Shown one piece after another: positions 8,537 through 16,489 of a stretch of DNA of 64,000 nt. How positions within the stretch are numbered: the stretch's first letter is position 1; each line of letters begins with the position of its first letter. A model generated the notes under the pieces. It searched no databases. It had not been told where the DNA came from and worked only from the letters and a program-made list of their open reading frames with translations. The translations under genes and the position numbers were made by a program. This stretch comes from Blastocatellia bacterium (GTDB lineage Bacteria; Acidobacteriota; Blastocatellia; HR10): NCBI GenBank assembly GCA_025055075.1, contig JANWYV010000023.1, forward strand, positions 1 through 64,000. Reading direction: 5' to 3'.

Positions 8537-10395
8537 CGCTCGCGGAGAAAATCCGACGGCTTCCTGAAGCCCCCGGGTGCTATCTCTTTCGCGATCACGC
8601 CGGGGAAGTCATTTACATCGGGAAGGCGAAGAACTTGCGCCATCGCGTGCGGCAGTATTTCCATTCCTCGCGTTGGCACGACGCGAAGACGTCGGAATTG
8701 GTCGCCCACATCACCGATCTCGAATACATCGTCACCGACACGGAGATCGAAGCGCTCATCCTGGAGGGACATCTCATCAAGCGATATCAACCGCGCTTCA
8801 ATGCCCTCCTCAAGGACGACAAGCACTATCCGCATCTGAAGCTGACGATCAACGAGCCATTCCCGCGCGTCGTGAAGGTGCGCAAGATCGAGCGCGACGG
8901 CGCGCTGTATTTCGGTCCATATCTGCCGGCATCGCTCGCGGACCAAGTGCTCGATCTCATCCAGCGGGAGTTCCGCTTGCGTCCGTGCTCGGACGAAGTG
9001 TTTCACACCTATCAGCGAAAGGGACGGCCTTGCTTGCAGTATCAGATCAAGCGGTGTTTAGGGCCGTGTGTGGAAGGGCTCTTCGGCCGCGATCAATATT
9101 GGGAAGCGGTGCGCGACGTGCGCCTGTTTCTGGAAGGGAAGAATCGCGATCTGGCTCGGAGCTTACGCGAGCGCATGGAGCGGGCGGCCGAAGAATTGCG
9201 CTTCGAGGCCGCTGCGCGATATCGGGATCTGCTGCGCGTCGTCGAGCGCCTCGGGGAGGAGCAGAAGATGGCGCTCCCGACGGAAGTGGATGCGGACATC
9301 TTCGGCCTCCACACGGATGGGCGACGGCTAGCGCTCTATCTCTTCACCATGCGCGAAGGGAAGATCGTCGGCAAGCGCGATTTCTATTGGGAGGAACTGC
9401 CGCCGGGGGATCTGGGGCGCTTCCTCGCACAGGTGCTCGTGCAGTATTACGAGGCGGGGGATTACGTGCCATCGGAGATCGTCCTCCCGTGCGCCATCGA
9501 GGATCGGCGATTGATCGAGCGATGGCTGAGCGCGAGAAAAGGGCGGCGCGTGCGCGTGCAGGAGCCCAAGCGCGGCGTGAAGCGAGAGCTGGTCGCACTC
9601 GCCACGCAAAACGCCAAGCTCGCGTTCGAGGAGCGCTTTCGCGTGCTGCGCCCAGAGATGTCTCAGGTCCTGGAGGAATTAGGGCGCGCCCTGGGATTGC
9701 CGCAACCGCCCCAGCGGATTGAAGCGTTCGACGTCTCGCATTTGCAGGGGACGGAGATGGTCGCCTCCCTCGTCGTGTGCGAGGCCGGAGCAATGCGCAA
9801 AAGCGAGTATCGCCATTATCTTGTGAAAACGGCTCGGGAAGGAGACGATTACGGAGCCCTTCGCGAAGTCGTCCATCGGCGTTACGCCCGCGTGCTGCGC
9901 GAGGCGCGTCCGCTCCCTGATCTCGTGCTCATTGATGGAGGGAAGGGACAACTGCGGGCTGCCGCGGAAGCGCTCGAGGAGCTGAACCTCGCGACGCTTC
10001 CGGTCGCCGCTCTCGCCAAACGGGAGGAGGTTCTGTATGTCCAGGGGCGGGCGGAGCCACTCGTCCTCGATCGTCATTCGCCAGCGCTGCATCTGATTCA
10101 GATGATCCGCGACGAGGCGCATCGTTTCGCGGTGACATTCCACCGACGACGTCGGCAACGACGGGATTTCGCTTCGGAGTTGCTCGCGATTCCCGGCATC
10201 GGCGAGCGGCGAAAGGACCGACTATTGCGGAATTTCGGGAGCGTCGCGCGCATCCGACGCGCGACGGTCGAAGAGCTGCGGCCATTCGTCGGCGAGCGGC
10301 TTGCCCAGCGGATTGTGGAATATTTCGCAGCGTCCTCCCCGCCTTCGGAGGAGGAGACGGGGCTACTAGCGTTCGATCATTCATCCGAAACGTGA
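8533..10395 (+). CDS. uvrC: UvrABC system protein C (excinuclease subunit)
   Basis: 620 residues, full length. Order: GIY-YIG nuclease domain (GCYLFRDHAGEVIYIGKAKN, residues ~14-33, for the 3' incision); Cys-rich segment (CLQYQIKRCLGPC); UVR/UvrB-interaction motif near residues 205-240; RNase H-like 5'-incision domain with DVSHLQGTEMVASLVV and DLVLIDGGKGQL; C-terminal helix-hairpin-helix pair beginning AIPGIGERRKDRLL. Works with UvrA and UvrB in nucleotide excision repair, cutting on both sides of the lesion. The start overlaps the upstream ZIP gene by 4 bp. Nothing unusual in the active sites. Confidence 0.97.
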   Translation: MTLAEKIRRLPEAPGCYLFRDHAGEVIYIGKAKNLRHRVRQYFHSSRWHDAKTSELVAHITDLEYIVTDTEIEALILEGHLIKRYQPRFNALLKDDKHYPHLKLTINEPFPRVVKVRKIERDGALYFGPYLPASLADQVLDLIQREFRLRPCSDEVFHTYQRKGRPCLQYQIKRCLGPCVEGLFGRDQYWEAVRDVRLFLEGKNRDLARSLRERMERAAEELRFEAAARYRDLLRVVERLGEEQKMALPTEVDADIFGLHTDGRRLALYLFTMREGKIVGKRDFYWEELPPGDLGRFLAQVLVQYYEAGDYVPSEIVLPCAIEDRRLIERWLSARKGRRVRVQEPKRGVKRELVALATQNAKLAFEERFRVLRPEMSQVLEELGRALGLPQPPQRIEAFDVSHLQGTEMVASLVVCEAGAMRKSEYRHYLVKTAREGDDYGALREVVHRRYARVLREARPLPDLVLIDGGKGQLRAAAEALEELNLATLPVAALAKREEVLYVQGRAEPLVLDRHSPALHLIQMIRDEAHRFAVTFHRRRRQRRDFASELLAIPGIGERRKDRLLRNFGSVARIRRATVEELRPFVGERLAQRIVEYFAASSPPSEEETGLLAFDHSSET

Positions 10396-10414
10396 GCGCA
10401 TATGAGTCCGCGCT

Positions 10415-11254
10415 TCAACTGGATTCCCATCGTTCGGGGGGAGGGGGGAAGAGGTCCGGTGGCCACGATCGCACGCCGAAAATATCTCGGTAGGCGACGG
10501 CCGCTGCGCAAATGATCCACGGGAGCGTGACGAACACGCCGATCCCGCATCCGAGAAGGCCCGCCGTCAGGATCAACAGGAAGACGATGCCGAGGACCCA
10601 GAACATCACCCATTGGCGCGAGATGACGATGCGCCATGCTTCGTTCAACGCCGCAGCGATGTCCAGCTTCCGATCGAGGATCAACGGATAGACAAAGGCG
10701 AACAGCGCAAATGCCAGTGGAGAGAAGGCGAGCGAAATCAATCCCATGAGCGGGGCGCGTTCGGTGAGCCCACCAAGCGAGAGGTGGATGAAGACTTCGA
10801 TGATCCAAGCCAGGAAGGCGAGCCCGAATTGCTCGAATCCCTTGAAGAGATCTCCCAGCTGAATCCTCTCTCCCCGCATGACCTGGAAGGCCATGAAATA
10901 GAGACCGAGCAAGAAGGGCCCAGTTGTGATGGTGAGCGTCACCATCGAGAGGAAACCAGCCACTAACGTGGCGAGCGCGAACGTCGGCCATTGGCGGGCG
11001 AAGAGTTTCCATCCTTCGGAGAGCCATCGGCCGACGTCCACGCGAACGTCCATCGGAGCAGGCGGGCGCGGGGAGATCGCCGGGGGAACATAGGCCGGGC
11101 CGGTCGGCCGTGGTTCCAGAGATGCTGTCGGCGGAGTCTCTAAGATCTGCGTCGGAGTCTCCTCCCATGGGGACTCCATCAAGCGCGCTCCACATCGACG
11201 GCAAAAGCGCGCCGTCTCCGGCGACTCCGTTCCGCATTTCGGACAAATAATCAT
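10415..11254 (-). CDS. Zinc-ribbon, multi-pass membrane protein of unknown function
   Basis: 279 residues. The N-terminus is a zinc ribbon with two CxxC knuckles (ICPKCGTESPETARFCRRCG), followed by a Pro/Thr/Glu-rich linker (~residues 25-75) and then about six membrane helices. The Gly-rich MVTLTITTGPFLLGLYFMAF helix and the RWxxF-type region resemble bacterial membrane proteins with a glycerophosphodiesterase-like transmembrane domain. A different minus frame over the same region (10377-11246) has no recognisable domain and is rejected. It has the same plan (zinc ribbon, acidic/proline linker, multi-pass membrane) as the product at 13416-14714. No function can be assigned. Confidence 0.65.
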   Translation of the reverse strand: MIICPKCGTESPETARFCRRCGARLMESPWEETPTQILETPPTASLEPRPTGPAYVPPAISPRPPAPMDVRVDVGRWLSEGWKLFARQWPTFALATLVAGFLSMVTLTITTGPFLLGLYFMAFQVMRGERIQLGDLFKGFEQFGLAFLAWIIEVFIHLSLGGLTERAPLMGLISLAFSPLAFALFAFVYPLILDRKLDIAAALNEAWRIVISRQWVMFWVLGIVFLLILTAGLLGCGIGVFVTLPWIICAAAVAYRDIFGVRSWPPDLFPPPPERWESS

Positions 11255-11331
11255 TCGCGCTTCATCACCAGCTCATTCGCACCGCCCCTGCTTCCAAAAA
11301 GGAGGCGATTCGTCCCGTTCCGCTCACGCGT

Positions 11332-11496
11332 TTAACTCTTCTTCGAAGTCACGGCGTAGAAAGCCACGGGTTGTTGTTCGACCTTCCGGCTCCCACATTT
11401 GGGGCATTTGACCTTCTTCTTCTCGTATTCGGCAATGCTCATCGTCACGGTGAACTTTCGATTGCATTGCGTGCAACGGTACTCGTAGACCGGCAT
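11332..11496 (-). CDS. FmdB-family small zinc-ribbon regulatory protein
   Basis: 54 residues, too short for most gene finders. It starts MPVYEYRCTQCNRKFTV and has a second knuckle CPKCGSRKVE, giving the CxxC...CxxC ribbon of the FmdB/CxxC_CxxC_SSSS family. The ATG at 11496 is preceded by a near-perfect ribosome site (GGAGGTGAG). FmdB proteins are small putative regulators first seen beside formamidase genes; the biochemical role is unclear. It lies 77 bp upstream of the zinc-ribbon membrane protein gene and may be cotranscribed with it from the promoter at 11585-11612. Confidence 0.85.
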   Translation of the reverse strand: MPVYEYRCTQCNRKFTVTMSIAEYEKKKVKCPKCGSRKVEQQPVAFYAVTSKKS

Positions 11497-11584
11497 AGCT
11501 CACCTCCTCGCGTATGATTCGCTCTCCCCATCCGGTAGGGCCGCTTCACGCTCCCCTGTGGAGCGAAATCAAGCGGCCATTATC

Positions 11585-11612
11585 ATCATAGCATATTCGC
11601 CCATTCAGTAAA
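11585..11612 (-). promoter_or_regulatory. Predicted sigma-70 promoter for the FmdB-type gene
   Basis: On the minus strand TTTACT (11612-11607) and TATGAT (11590-11585) are separated by 16 bp. Transcription would start near 11578 and give an ~80-nt leader before the ATG at 11496. Confidence 0.4.
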
Positions 11613-11663
11613 GGAGTCGTCGGCTCCCCCGGGCGCGCTCGAGAGCGTCGGCGAAGCCGGTGT

Positions 11664-11692
11664 TTTGATTCGTCGAGGATTTCACCTATAAT
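11664..11692 (+). promoter_or_regulatory. Predicted sigma-70 promoter for the panC-like gene
   Basis: TTTGAT at 11664-11669 (or TTGATT one base later) lies 17 (or 16) bp from a consensus TATAAT at 11687-11692. The start would be near 11699, 16 nt before the ATG, with GGGAGG serving as ribosome site. Confidence 0.55.
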
Positions 11693-11714
11693 ACGCCAGG
11701 CGGGAGGCTCAACT

Positions 11715-12578
11715 ATGGAGGTGATCAAGAGCGCAGCGCGCATGCAGGCGGTCGCCCGGAAGTATCGGGCCGAGGGGCGAACGATCGGCTTGATTCCGAC
11801 GGCCGGGCATCTGCATGAGGGACATCTGAGCCTCATCCGCCGCGCGCATGAGCTGGCCGAGATCCTCGTTGTCGCCATTTCGCCTCCGCCGCTCGTGGGG
11901 GAGAGGCCTGAGGGGGAGCGCCGGGGAGGACGGGAGAAACCGGCGCGGTATCTCTCCGACGAGGTCGAGGTCCTCTCGCCTTTGGGCGTGCATTACGTCT
12001 TCGCCCCGACCAAGGAAGAGCTATTTGCCGAGGGGGCATGCACGGAGGTCGTCGTCCGCGGGTTGAGCGAGCGGCTCTATGGAGCAACTCATCCGGAACA
12101 TTTCGTCCGACTGACGACGTATCTGATGGTCCTCTTCAACGTCATTCATCCGCACTTCGTGATCTTCGGCTGGAAGGATGCGCAGCAGGTTGTGATCGCG
12201 CGTCGGATGGTCCGAGATCTTCACGTGGATGTGGAGGTCGTCACGTGTCCGATCGTGCGGGATGCCGATGGATTGGCGATCGCGCCTGAGAACGAGTGGC
12301 TCACCGAACGCGAGCGTCAAGCGGCGCGCGTGATCCCACAAGCGTTGGAGAAAGCGCAAGTCCTGGTGGCTGCGGGGGAACGTCATACGGCGAATATCCT
12401 CAAGGTGATGCGCGAGATGATCGAGGCGCATCCGGCGATCCGCATCGAGTACCTCTCCATCGTAGACGGGGAGACACTGGAACCGATCCCACTTCTGGAA
12501 GACCGTCCGGCCCTGGTGATGGTGGCGGCGGTCGTCGGGAAGGTGCGATTGAGTGATAACGTCCTCTTGAACGCCTGA
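11715..12578 (+). CDS. panC: Divergent pantothenate synthetase (PanC) homologue
   Basis: 287 residues, normal PanC length. PanC condenses pantoate and beta-alanine with ATP in the cytoplasm. The HIGH-type loop is kept (LIPTAGHLHEGHLSLIRRAH), as is part of the lysine motif (IFGWKDAQQVV, family FGEKDYQQ). Two other canonical motifs are lost. The pantoate-binding VNPxQF stretch reads ISPPPLVGE and is followed by a Gly/Arg/Glu-rich insert. The ATP-binding SSRN of GLAxSSRNxYL reads GLAIAPENEWL. The fold is therefore confident but the activity is doubtful. It could be a paralogue with another substrate, or PanC with compensating changes. It is a single gene with its own promoter; no panB or panD is nearby. 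The symbol denotes family membership only. Confidence 0.7.
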   Translation: MEVIKSAARMQAVARKYRAEGRTIGLIPTAGHLHEGHLSLIRRAHELAEILVVAISPPPLVGERPEGERRGGREKPARYLSDEVEVLSPLGVHYVFAPTKEELFAEGACTEVVVRGLSERLYGATHPEHFVRLTTYLMVLFNVIHPHFVIFGWKDAQQVVIARRMVRDLHVDVEVVTCPIVRDADGLAIAPENEWLTERERQAARVIPQALEKAQVLVAAGERHTANILKVMREMIEAHPAIRIEYLSIVDGETLEPIPLLEDRPALVMVAAVVGKVRLSDNVLLNA

Positions 12579-12718
12579 ATCTCGCCTTTCTCGGCGAGGG
12601 GCTTGTGAGGTGAGCATTTGAGATGCGCTCGAGGCGATCGTGGGAGAGAGCGTGAGAGGCAGAGGCTCAGCGCTGCGCTCTCTCCGATTTTGGGAAAGAG
12701 GCGCAAGGAGGGGGGCTT

Positions 12719-12946
12719 ATGAGGAAGAAAGCGATTATAGATGCGGCCTTGTGGATCGTCACGGCGGTGTGTCTCATCCTCTCCATGGTGTACTTCTTCA
12801 AGTGGAAGGCGGCGCCGAATCCGACCGACGAAGGACACGTGAGCCAGTGGGTGTGGATCACGTTGGTCATCATCGCTATGGTGTGCATCCTGATCTGGTT
12901 CTTCACGCGCGGCAAGGAAGAGGAGATCAGCATCACCCGAGGATAA
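12719..12946 (+). CDS. Small two-helix membrane protein, unknown function
   Basis: 75 residues with two hydrophobic helices (IIDAALWIVTAVCLILSMVY and WVWITLVIIAMVCILIWFF) joined by a short polar turn, and a charged C-terminal tail. A strong ribosome site (AAGGAGGGGG) precedes the ATG. I recognise no family. It lies upstream of the DUF350 and zinc-ribbon membrane genes on the same strand, which may form one unit of membrane proteins. Confidence 0.7.
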   Translation: MRKKAIIDAALWIVTAVCLILSMVYFFKWKAAPNPTDEGHVSQWVWITLVIIAMVCILIWFFTRGKEEEISITRG

Positions 12947-13143
12947 ACCGCTCGTTTCCTGGCTCTCCTCAAAGAGGAAGCGTCGCGCTGACTGCGCGGG
13001 ACATTGGTACAGCGCGGGCGATCCTCGCCGCACGCGGGGGAGGGGGACTCATGGTGGTCCTCTGTGGGTGTCTTTCACGATGAGCGAAGTAGGACTCAGG
13101 CATCAGAGGCCGTCTCCGCTGATGCGGGGAAGGAGCGCGAGAT

Positions 13144-13413
13144 ATGGGCATTGGAACGCACGTGGTGCTCGTGGGATTGGCCGTTCAAGCTTCGAGGATC
13201 GCAGAGAAACTGAGCCTCTGGGATCTGGTCGCGACGGCGACGTATGGGCTTTTGGGAATCGCTCTCTCGGTCATCGGATATTTGATCTTCGACCTCATCA
13301 CTCCCTTCTCCTTGGGGAAGGAGTTGGTGGAGGATAAGAACATCGCGGTCGGGATCGTCGTCGCTGGGATCATCATCGGGATTGCGATCATCATCGCGGC
13401 CGCCATCTCGTGA
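13144..13413 (+). CDS. DUF350 (UPF0719-like) small membrane protein
   Basis: 89 residues. Two long helices carry the features of DUF350: TYGLLGIALSVIGYLIFDLI, the short conserved turn TPFSLGKELVEDKNIAVGI, and a second helix rich in Ile/Gly/Ala (IVVAGIIIGIAIIIAAAI). GAAGGAGCG serves as the ribosome site. DUF350 proteins are inner-membrane proteins of unknown function, often found with other small membrane or ATP-grasp-type genes. The stop codon abuts the next gene (GTGAGTATG), pointing to translational coupling with the zinc-ribbon protein. Confidence 0.8.
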   Translation: MGIGTHVVLVGLAVQASRIAEKLSLWDLVATATYGLLGIALSVIGYLIFDLITPFSLGKELVEDKNIAVGIVVAGIIIGIAIIIAAAIS

Positions 13414-13415
13414 GT

Positions 13416-14714
13416 ATGGCGCGATTCTGTTCGGAATGTGGCATTCCATTGCCTGAGAAGGTCCTCTTTTGTCCGAGTTGCAACGCCTCCACACTTGATC
13501 GGTTGTTGGCTTCGCAAACGATTATTCCGTCGGTCGAATCTTCCTCGGCAGCCGAGGAGGGAGTCTTCGCCACAGAGTCATCGCACGGTGAAGGGGAAGG
13601 GGCGGAGCGGGCCCTTGAAGAATCTGTTGGGCCTCTTGGAGAAGGAAGGATTTCGGCTCCGTCCGAAGAGACGCCGTCAGGCGAGGGAGGAGCAGGAGTT
13701 GAGAGCGCCGGTTCGGTCATCGAGGCGGAGACAGTTCCCACGCTGACGCTGGCCGATGCCATGGCCGCACTACGATTTCTTTTGGACCATCGGCGGATTC
13801 TGTGGTACGGGACGAGCACGATGATTGGCTGGATGCTCTTAGTCGTTTTTCAGCTCCTTGGATCCGTCGCGGTGGAGTCTCCGAAGTTGGCGGCGACGTG
13901 GCGCATCGTCGGATGGGGAGCATTCATCGCGATGTTTGCTCTGAGCTCAGCGACCCTCGCTGCTTCATTGATCATTGAGGGAGGGCCTCGTCTTCGGCTC
14001 ACATGGGCCCCAGCTTCGGGAATTCTTCAACGACTGCCGGCTATCGTTGGTCCGGCGACGCTGTTCGCCGGGATCATCGGGTTCGGGATTGTGCTCCTGT
14101 TAGCTCTCGGAGCGCTCGCGCGAATGGGGACGAGCGGGCGCTTGCTCTGGGCGCTCCTTTTCATCCCGCAGTTCCTGCTCGCGCTAGGGATCGTGTCGGC
14201 GGGATTAGCTCTCCTCGCGGCTCTGATCTACGGGCCAACTTTAGCCGTGACCAACGGCGGGACGTTCTCGCAAACGCTCTATCGGCTTTATCTGCTCTTC
14301 GCGCGTGAAGGGAAACGCGCCATGGGGTATCTCCTCCTGCTCCTGGCACTTGGTGGCCTCTTGGGAGCGCTGATCCAGATAGGGATCGGGCTTGTGGTTC
14401 AAGGGATTGAGCATCTCGCCCTATGGGCGAGCCGAGGAGAGACGGCCGCCATTGTGCGCGTCGGAAGAGAAGTGATCGCGGCGTGTATGCCGGGTCACGT
14501 GGGGCTTGAGGAAGATCGGCCTTTCGTTCCCCTCCGAGTCGAGTCCGATCTTCGCTTAGCGGGATTTCTCTGGGCGATCTCAGTCATCGTTCTGAGGGGA
14601 GTAGGAGTGGTGATCCCCCTTTTGCTGGTCAGTGGGGGAGGCGCCCTCGCGGCGTGGGGGTTACTCGGGCGCCTCGCACGGTCACCTCATCGGGGTGAAG
14701 AGGCGCGCGTTTGA
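13416..14714 (+). CDS. Zinc-ribbon multi-pass membrane protein
   Basis: 432 residues from the ATG at 13416; a GTG at 13410 overlapping the previous stop is an equally close alternative. The N-terminal zinc ribbon (FCSECGIPLPEKVLFCPSC) is followed by an acidic, low-complexity linker of ~80 residues and then about seven membrane helices (for example LLLVSGGGALAAWGLLGRLA at the end). The organisation repeats that of the product at 10415-11254. Such ribbon-linker-membrane proteins are common and uncharacterised. Coupled to the DUF350 gene upstream. Confidence 0.65.
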   Translation: MARFCSECGIPLPEKVLFCPSCNASTLDRLLASQTIIPSVESSSAAEEGVFATESSHGEGEGAERALEESVGPLGEGRISAPSEETPSGEGGAGVESAGSVIEAETVPTLTLADAMAALRFLLDHRRILWYGTSTMIGWMLLVVFQLLGSVAVESPKLAATWRIVGWGAFIAMFALSSATLAASLIIEGGPRLRLTWAPASGILQRLPAIVGPATLFAGIIGFGIVLLLALGALARMGTSGRLLWALLFIPQFLLALGIVSAGLALLAALIYGPTLAVTNGGTFSQTLYRLYLLFAREGKRAMGYLLLLLALGGLLGALIQIGIGLVVQGIEHLALWASRGETAAIVRVGREVIAACMPGHVGLEEDRPFVPLRVESDLRLAGFLWAISVIVLRGVGVVIPLLLVSGGGALAAWGLLGRLARSPHRGEEARV

Positions 14715-14767
14715 TCAGCTTTGTTCGCCGGACTCGTACCGGGAGGCCCGATTTCCGCCGCCAGGGA

Positions 14768-15862
14768 TCACGGATTCCGCCGCCTCAAGGTGGGCCTCTC
14801 CTGTGGAGCCGGGGACTTCTCCGCAGACTCAGCCCCAGTCTTCTCCTCTCCCTGTGTGCCCTCTTGAGGTTGATCTTGACCTTGCGGACGGCGCTTCAGC
14901 GTTGGTCGGCCACGCTCTTCAGGCGTGCTTCCCGGCGCTCGCTTCTCATCCAAGCGCCGATGCAGCCCCTGCAGCCGAATGAGCCTGTCTTTGATCTTGT
15001 TGAATTCGGACGTGGTGATGATGTATTCCTCTCGCTCGGGGAACCGGGCGATCAGATCCTTCACGACCGCGATGCGATCGGGCGTCGGCGGATGCGACAT
15101 GAAGAGCTTCGAGATGCCCCCCGGGCGCGTCTTCTGCATCGCGTTGATCTTCTCGAAGAAGGTCAGCAGCCCATTCGGATCATATCCCGCTGCCCAGAGA
15201 TATTGAGCAGCAAGAATGTCGGCTTCTTTCTCCGCCCCCCGACTGAACTTGAAGAAGGCCGCGTAGATGCCCAGATCCGAGCCCATCATGATGAGTTGAC
15301 CGAGGCCGTAATATCCCCCTCCTGTGAAGATGATGAGCGGGATCTGCAGGAAACTCAGCAACTGCGTCTTGGTGAAGTTCTCCAATGCGTGTCGCGCCGC
15401 GACATGCGCGATCTCGTGAGCCATCACCCCCGCCAATTCCGATTCATTATCGGCAGCCGCGATCAATCCCGTGTTCACGTAGAAGAAGCCTCCCGGGAGC
15501 GCGAACGCATTCACTTCATCCGAGACGATGACCTTGATCGTGAATGGGACCTTCGCATCGGAGTGGAGGACGAGGTTTTGACCGACGCGATTGACATATT
15601 CGCTGATGATCGGGTCATCGAGGATTTGCATGTATCGGTCGATCTCGGCCGCCAGTTGTCGCCCCAATTGGACTTCGCGCTCGATGCTGTAGAAGTTCCA
15701 TTGCCGCTTGTTGATGTCGCGCTTGCCGATGAGGCGTGGGTCCTCGTTCGGACTGAGGGGTTTCGTCGCTTTTTGAGACGACTGACTCCACGCCGAAGAG
15801 CCCACGAGGAGCCCAAGGGCGATCACTGCGAGGACCGTCTTTTTCCAATGCCTGATGTTCAT
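14768..15862 (-). CDS. M48-family periplasmic zinc metalloprotease (BepA/YfgC-like)
   Basis: 364 residues. Signal peptide KTVLAVIALGLLVGSSAWSQ; the mature part has the active site HEIAHVAARH (zinc ligands two His, catalytic Glu) preceded by NESELAGVMA. The third ligand is in the downstream glutamate helix GAEKEADILAAQYLWAAGY. The segment MSHPPTPDRIAVVKDL is the usual end of the M48 catalytic domain. The C-terminal ~70 residues are a Pro/Lys/Glu-rich tail without TPR repeats, unlike E. coli BepA. The likely role is periplasmic quality control of outer-membrane proteins, by family. Its own promoter is at 15892-15897, divergent from rnpB. A longer plus-strand frame over the same DNA (14711-16117) has no domain and is rejected. 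Confidence 0.88.
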   Translation of the reverse strand: MNIRHWKKTVLAVIALGLLVGSSAWSQSSQKATKPLSPNEDPRLIGKRDINKRQWNFYSIEREVQLGRQLAAEIDRYMQILDDPIISEYVNRVGQNLVLHSDAKVPFTIKVIVSDEVNAFALPGGFFYVNTGLIAAADNESELAGVMAHEIAHVAARHALENFTKTQLLSFLQIPLIIFTGGGYYGLGQLIMMGSDLGIYAAFFKFSRGAEKEADILAAQYLWAAGYDPNGLLTFFEKINAMQKTRPGGISKLFMSHPPTPDRIAVVKDLIARFPEREEYIITTSEFNKIKDRLIRLQGLHRRLDEKRAPGSTPEERGRPTLKRRPQGQDQPQEGTQGEEKTGAESAEKSPAPQERPTLRRRNP

Positions 15863-15891
15863 AGCGCGCGCTCCTTTCTCACTCGCGAGGA

Positions 15892-15897
15892 ATTATA
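15892..15897 (-). promoter_or_regulatory. Predicted -10 element for the M48 protease gene
   Basis: A perfect TATAAT on the minus strand lies 30 bp upstream of the ATG at 15862. No convincing -35 is seen at the expected distance, so only the -10 is called. Confidence 0.4.
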
Positions 15898-15967
15898 CAC
15901 CGACCAGGGGACGAGTGGTATGGTCCGACTGATTAATTTTTCTTCATGTGGCGCCGCCTGCAAGAGA

Positions 15968-15997
15968 TTCCCTTTTTCGCAAGCCGAGGGCTATAAT
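15968..15997 (+). promoter_or_regulatory. Predicted sigma-70 promoter of rnpB
   Basis: TTCCCT (15968-15973) and a consensus TATAAT (15992-15997) are spaced 18 bp. The -10 ends 7 nt before the first paired base of the RNase P RNA at 16005, which matches direct transcription from the mature 5' end. Confidence 0.65.
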
Positions 15998-16004
15998 TCT
16001 CTCG

Positions 16005-16452
<448 letters not shown>

Positions 16453-16489
16453 CCTTCTTAACGCCATGGGTTCCTCGGGCTACGCGCCT

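Noticed and set aside
10377-11246. 289-codon minus-strand frame overlapping the zinc-ribbon membrane gene
   Set aside because: No domain, no signal sequence and Arg/His/Ser-rich shadow composition; the alternate frame has a zinc ribbon, helices and a sensible start.
12579-12620. Hairpin CTCGCC-TTTCTC-GGCGAG after the panC-like gene as a terminator
   Set aside because: Only six base pairs and no T tract; too weak to call.
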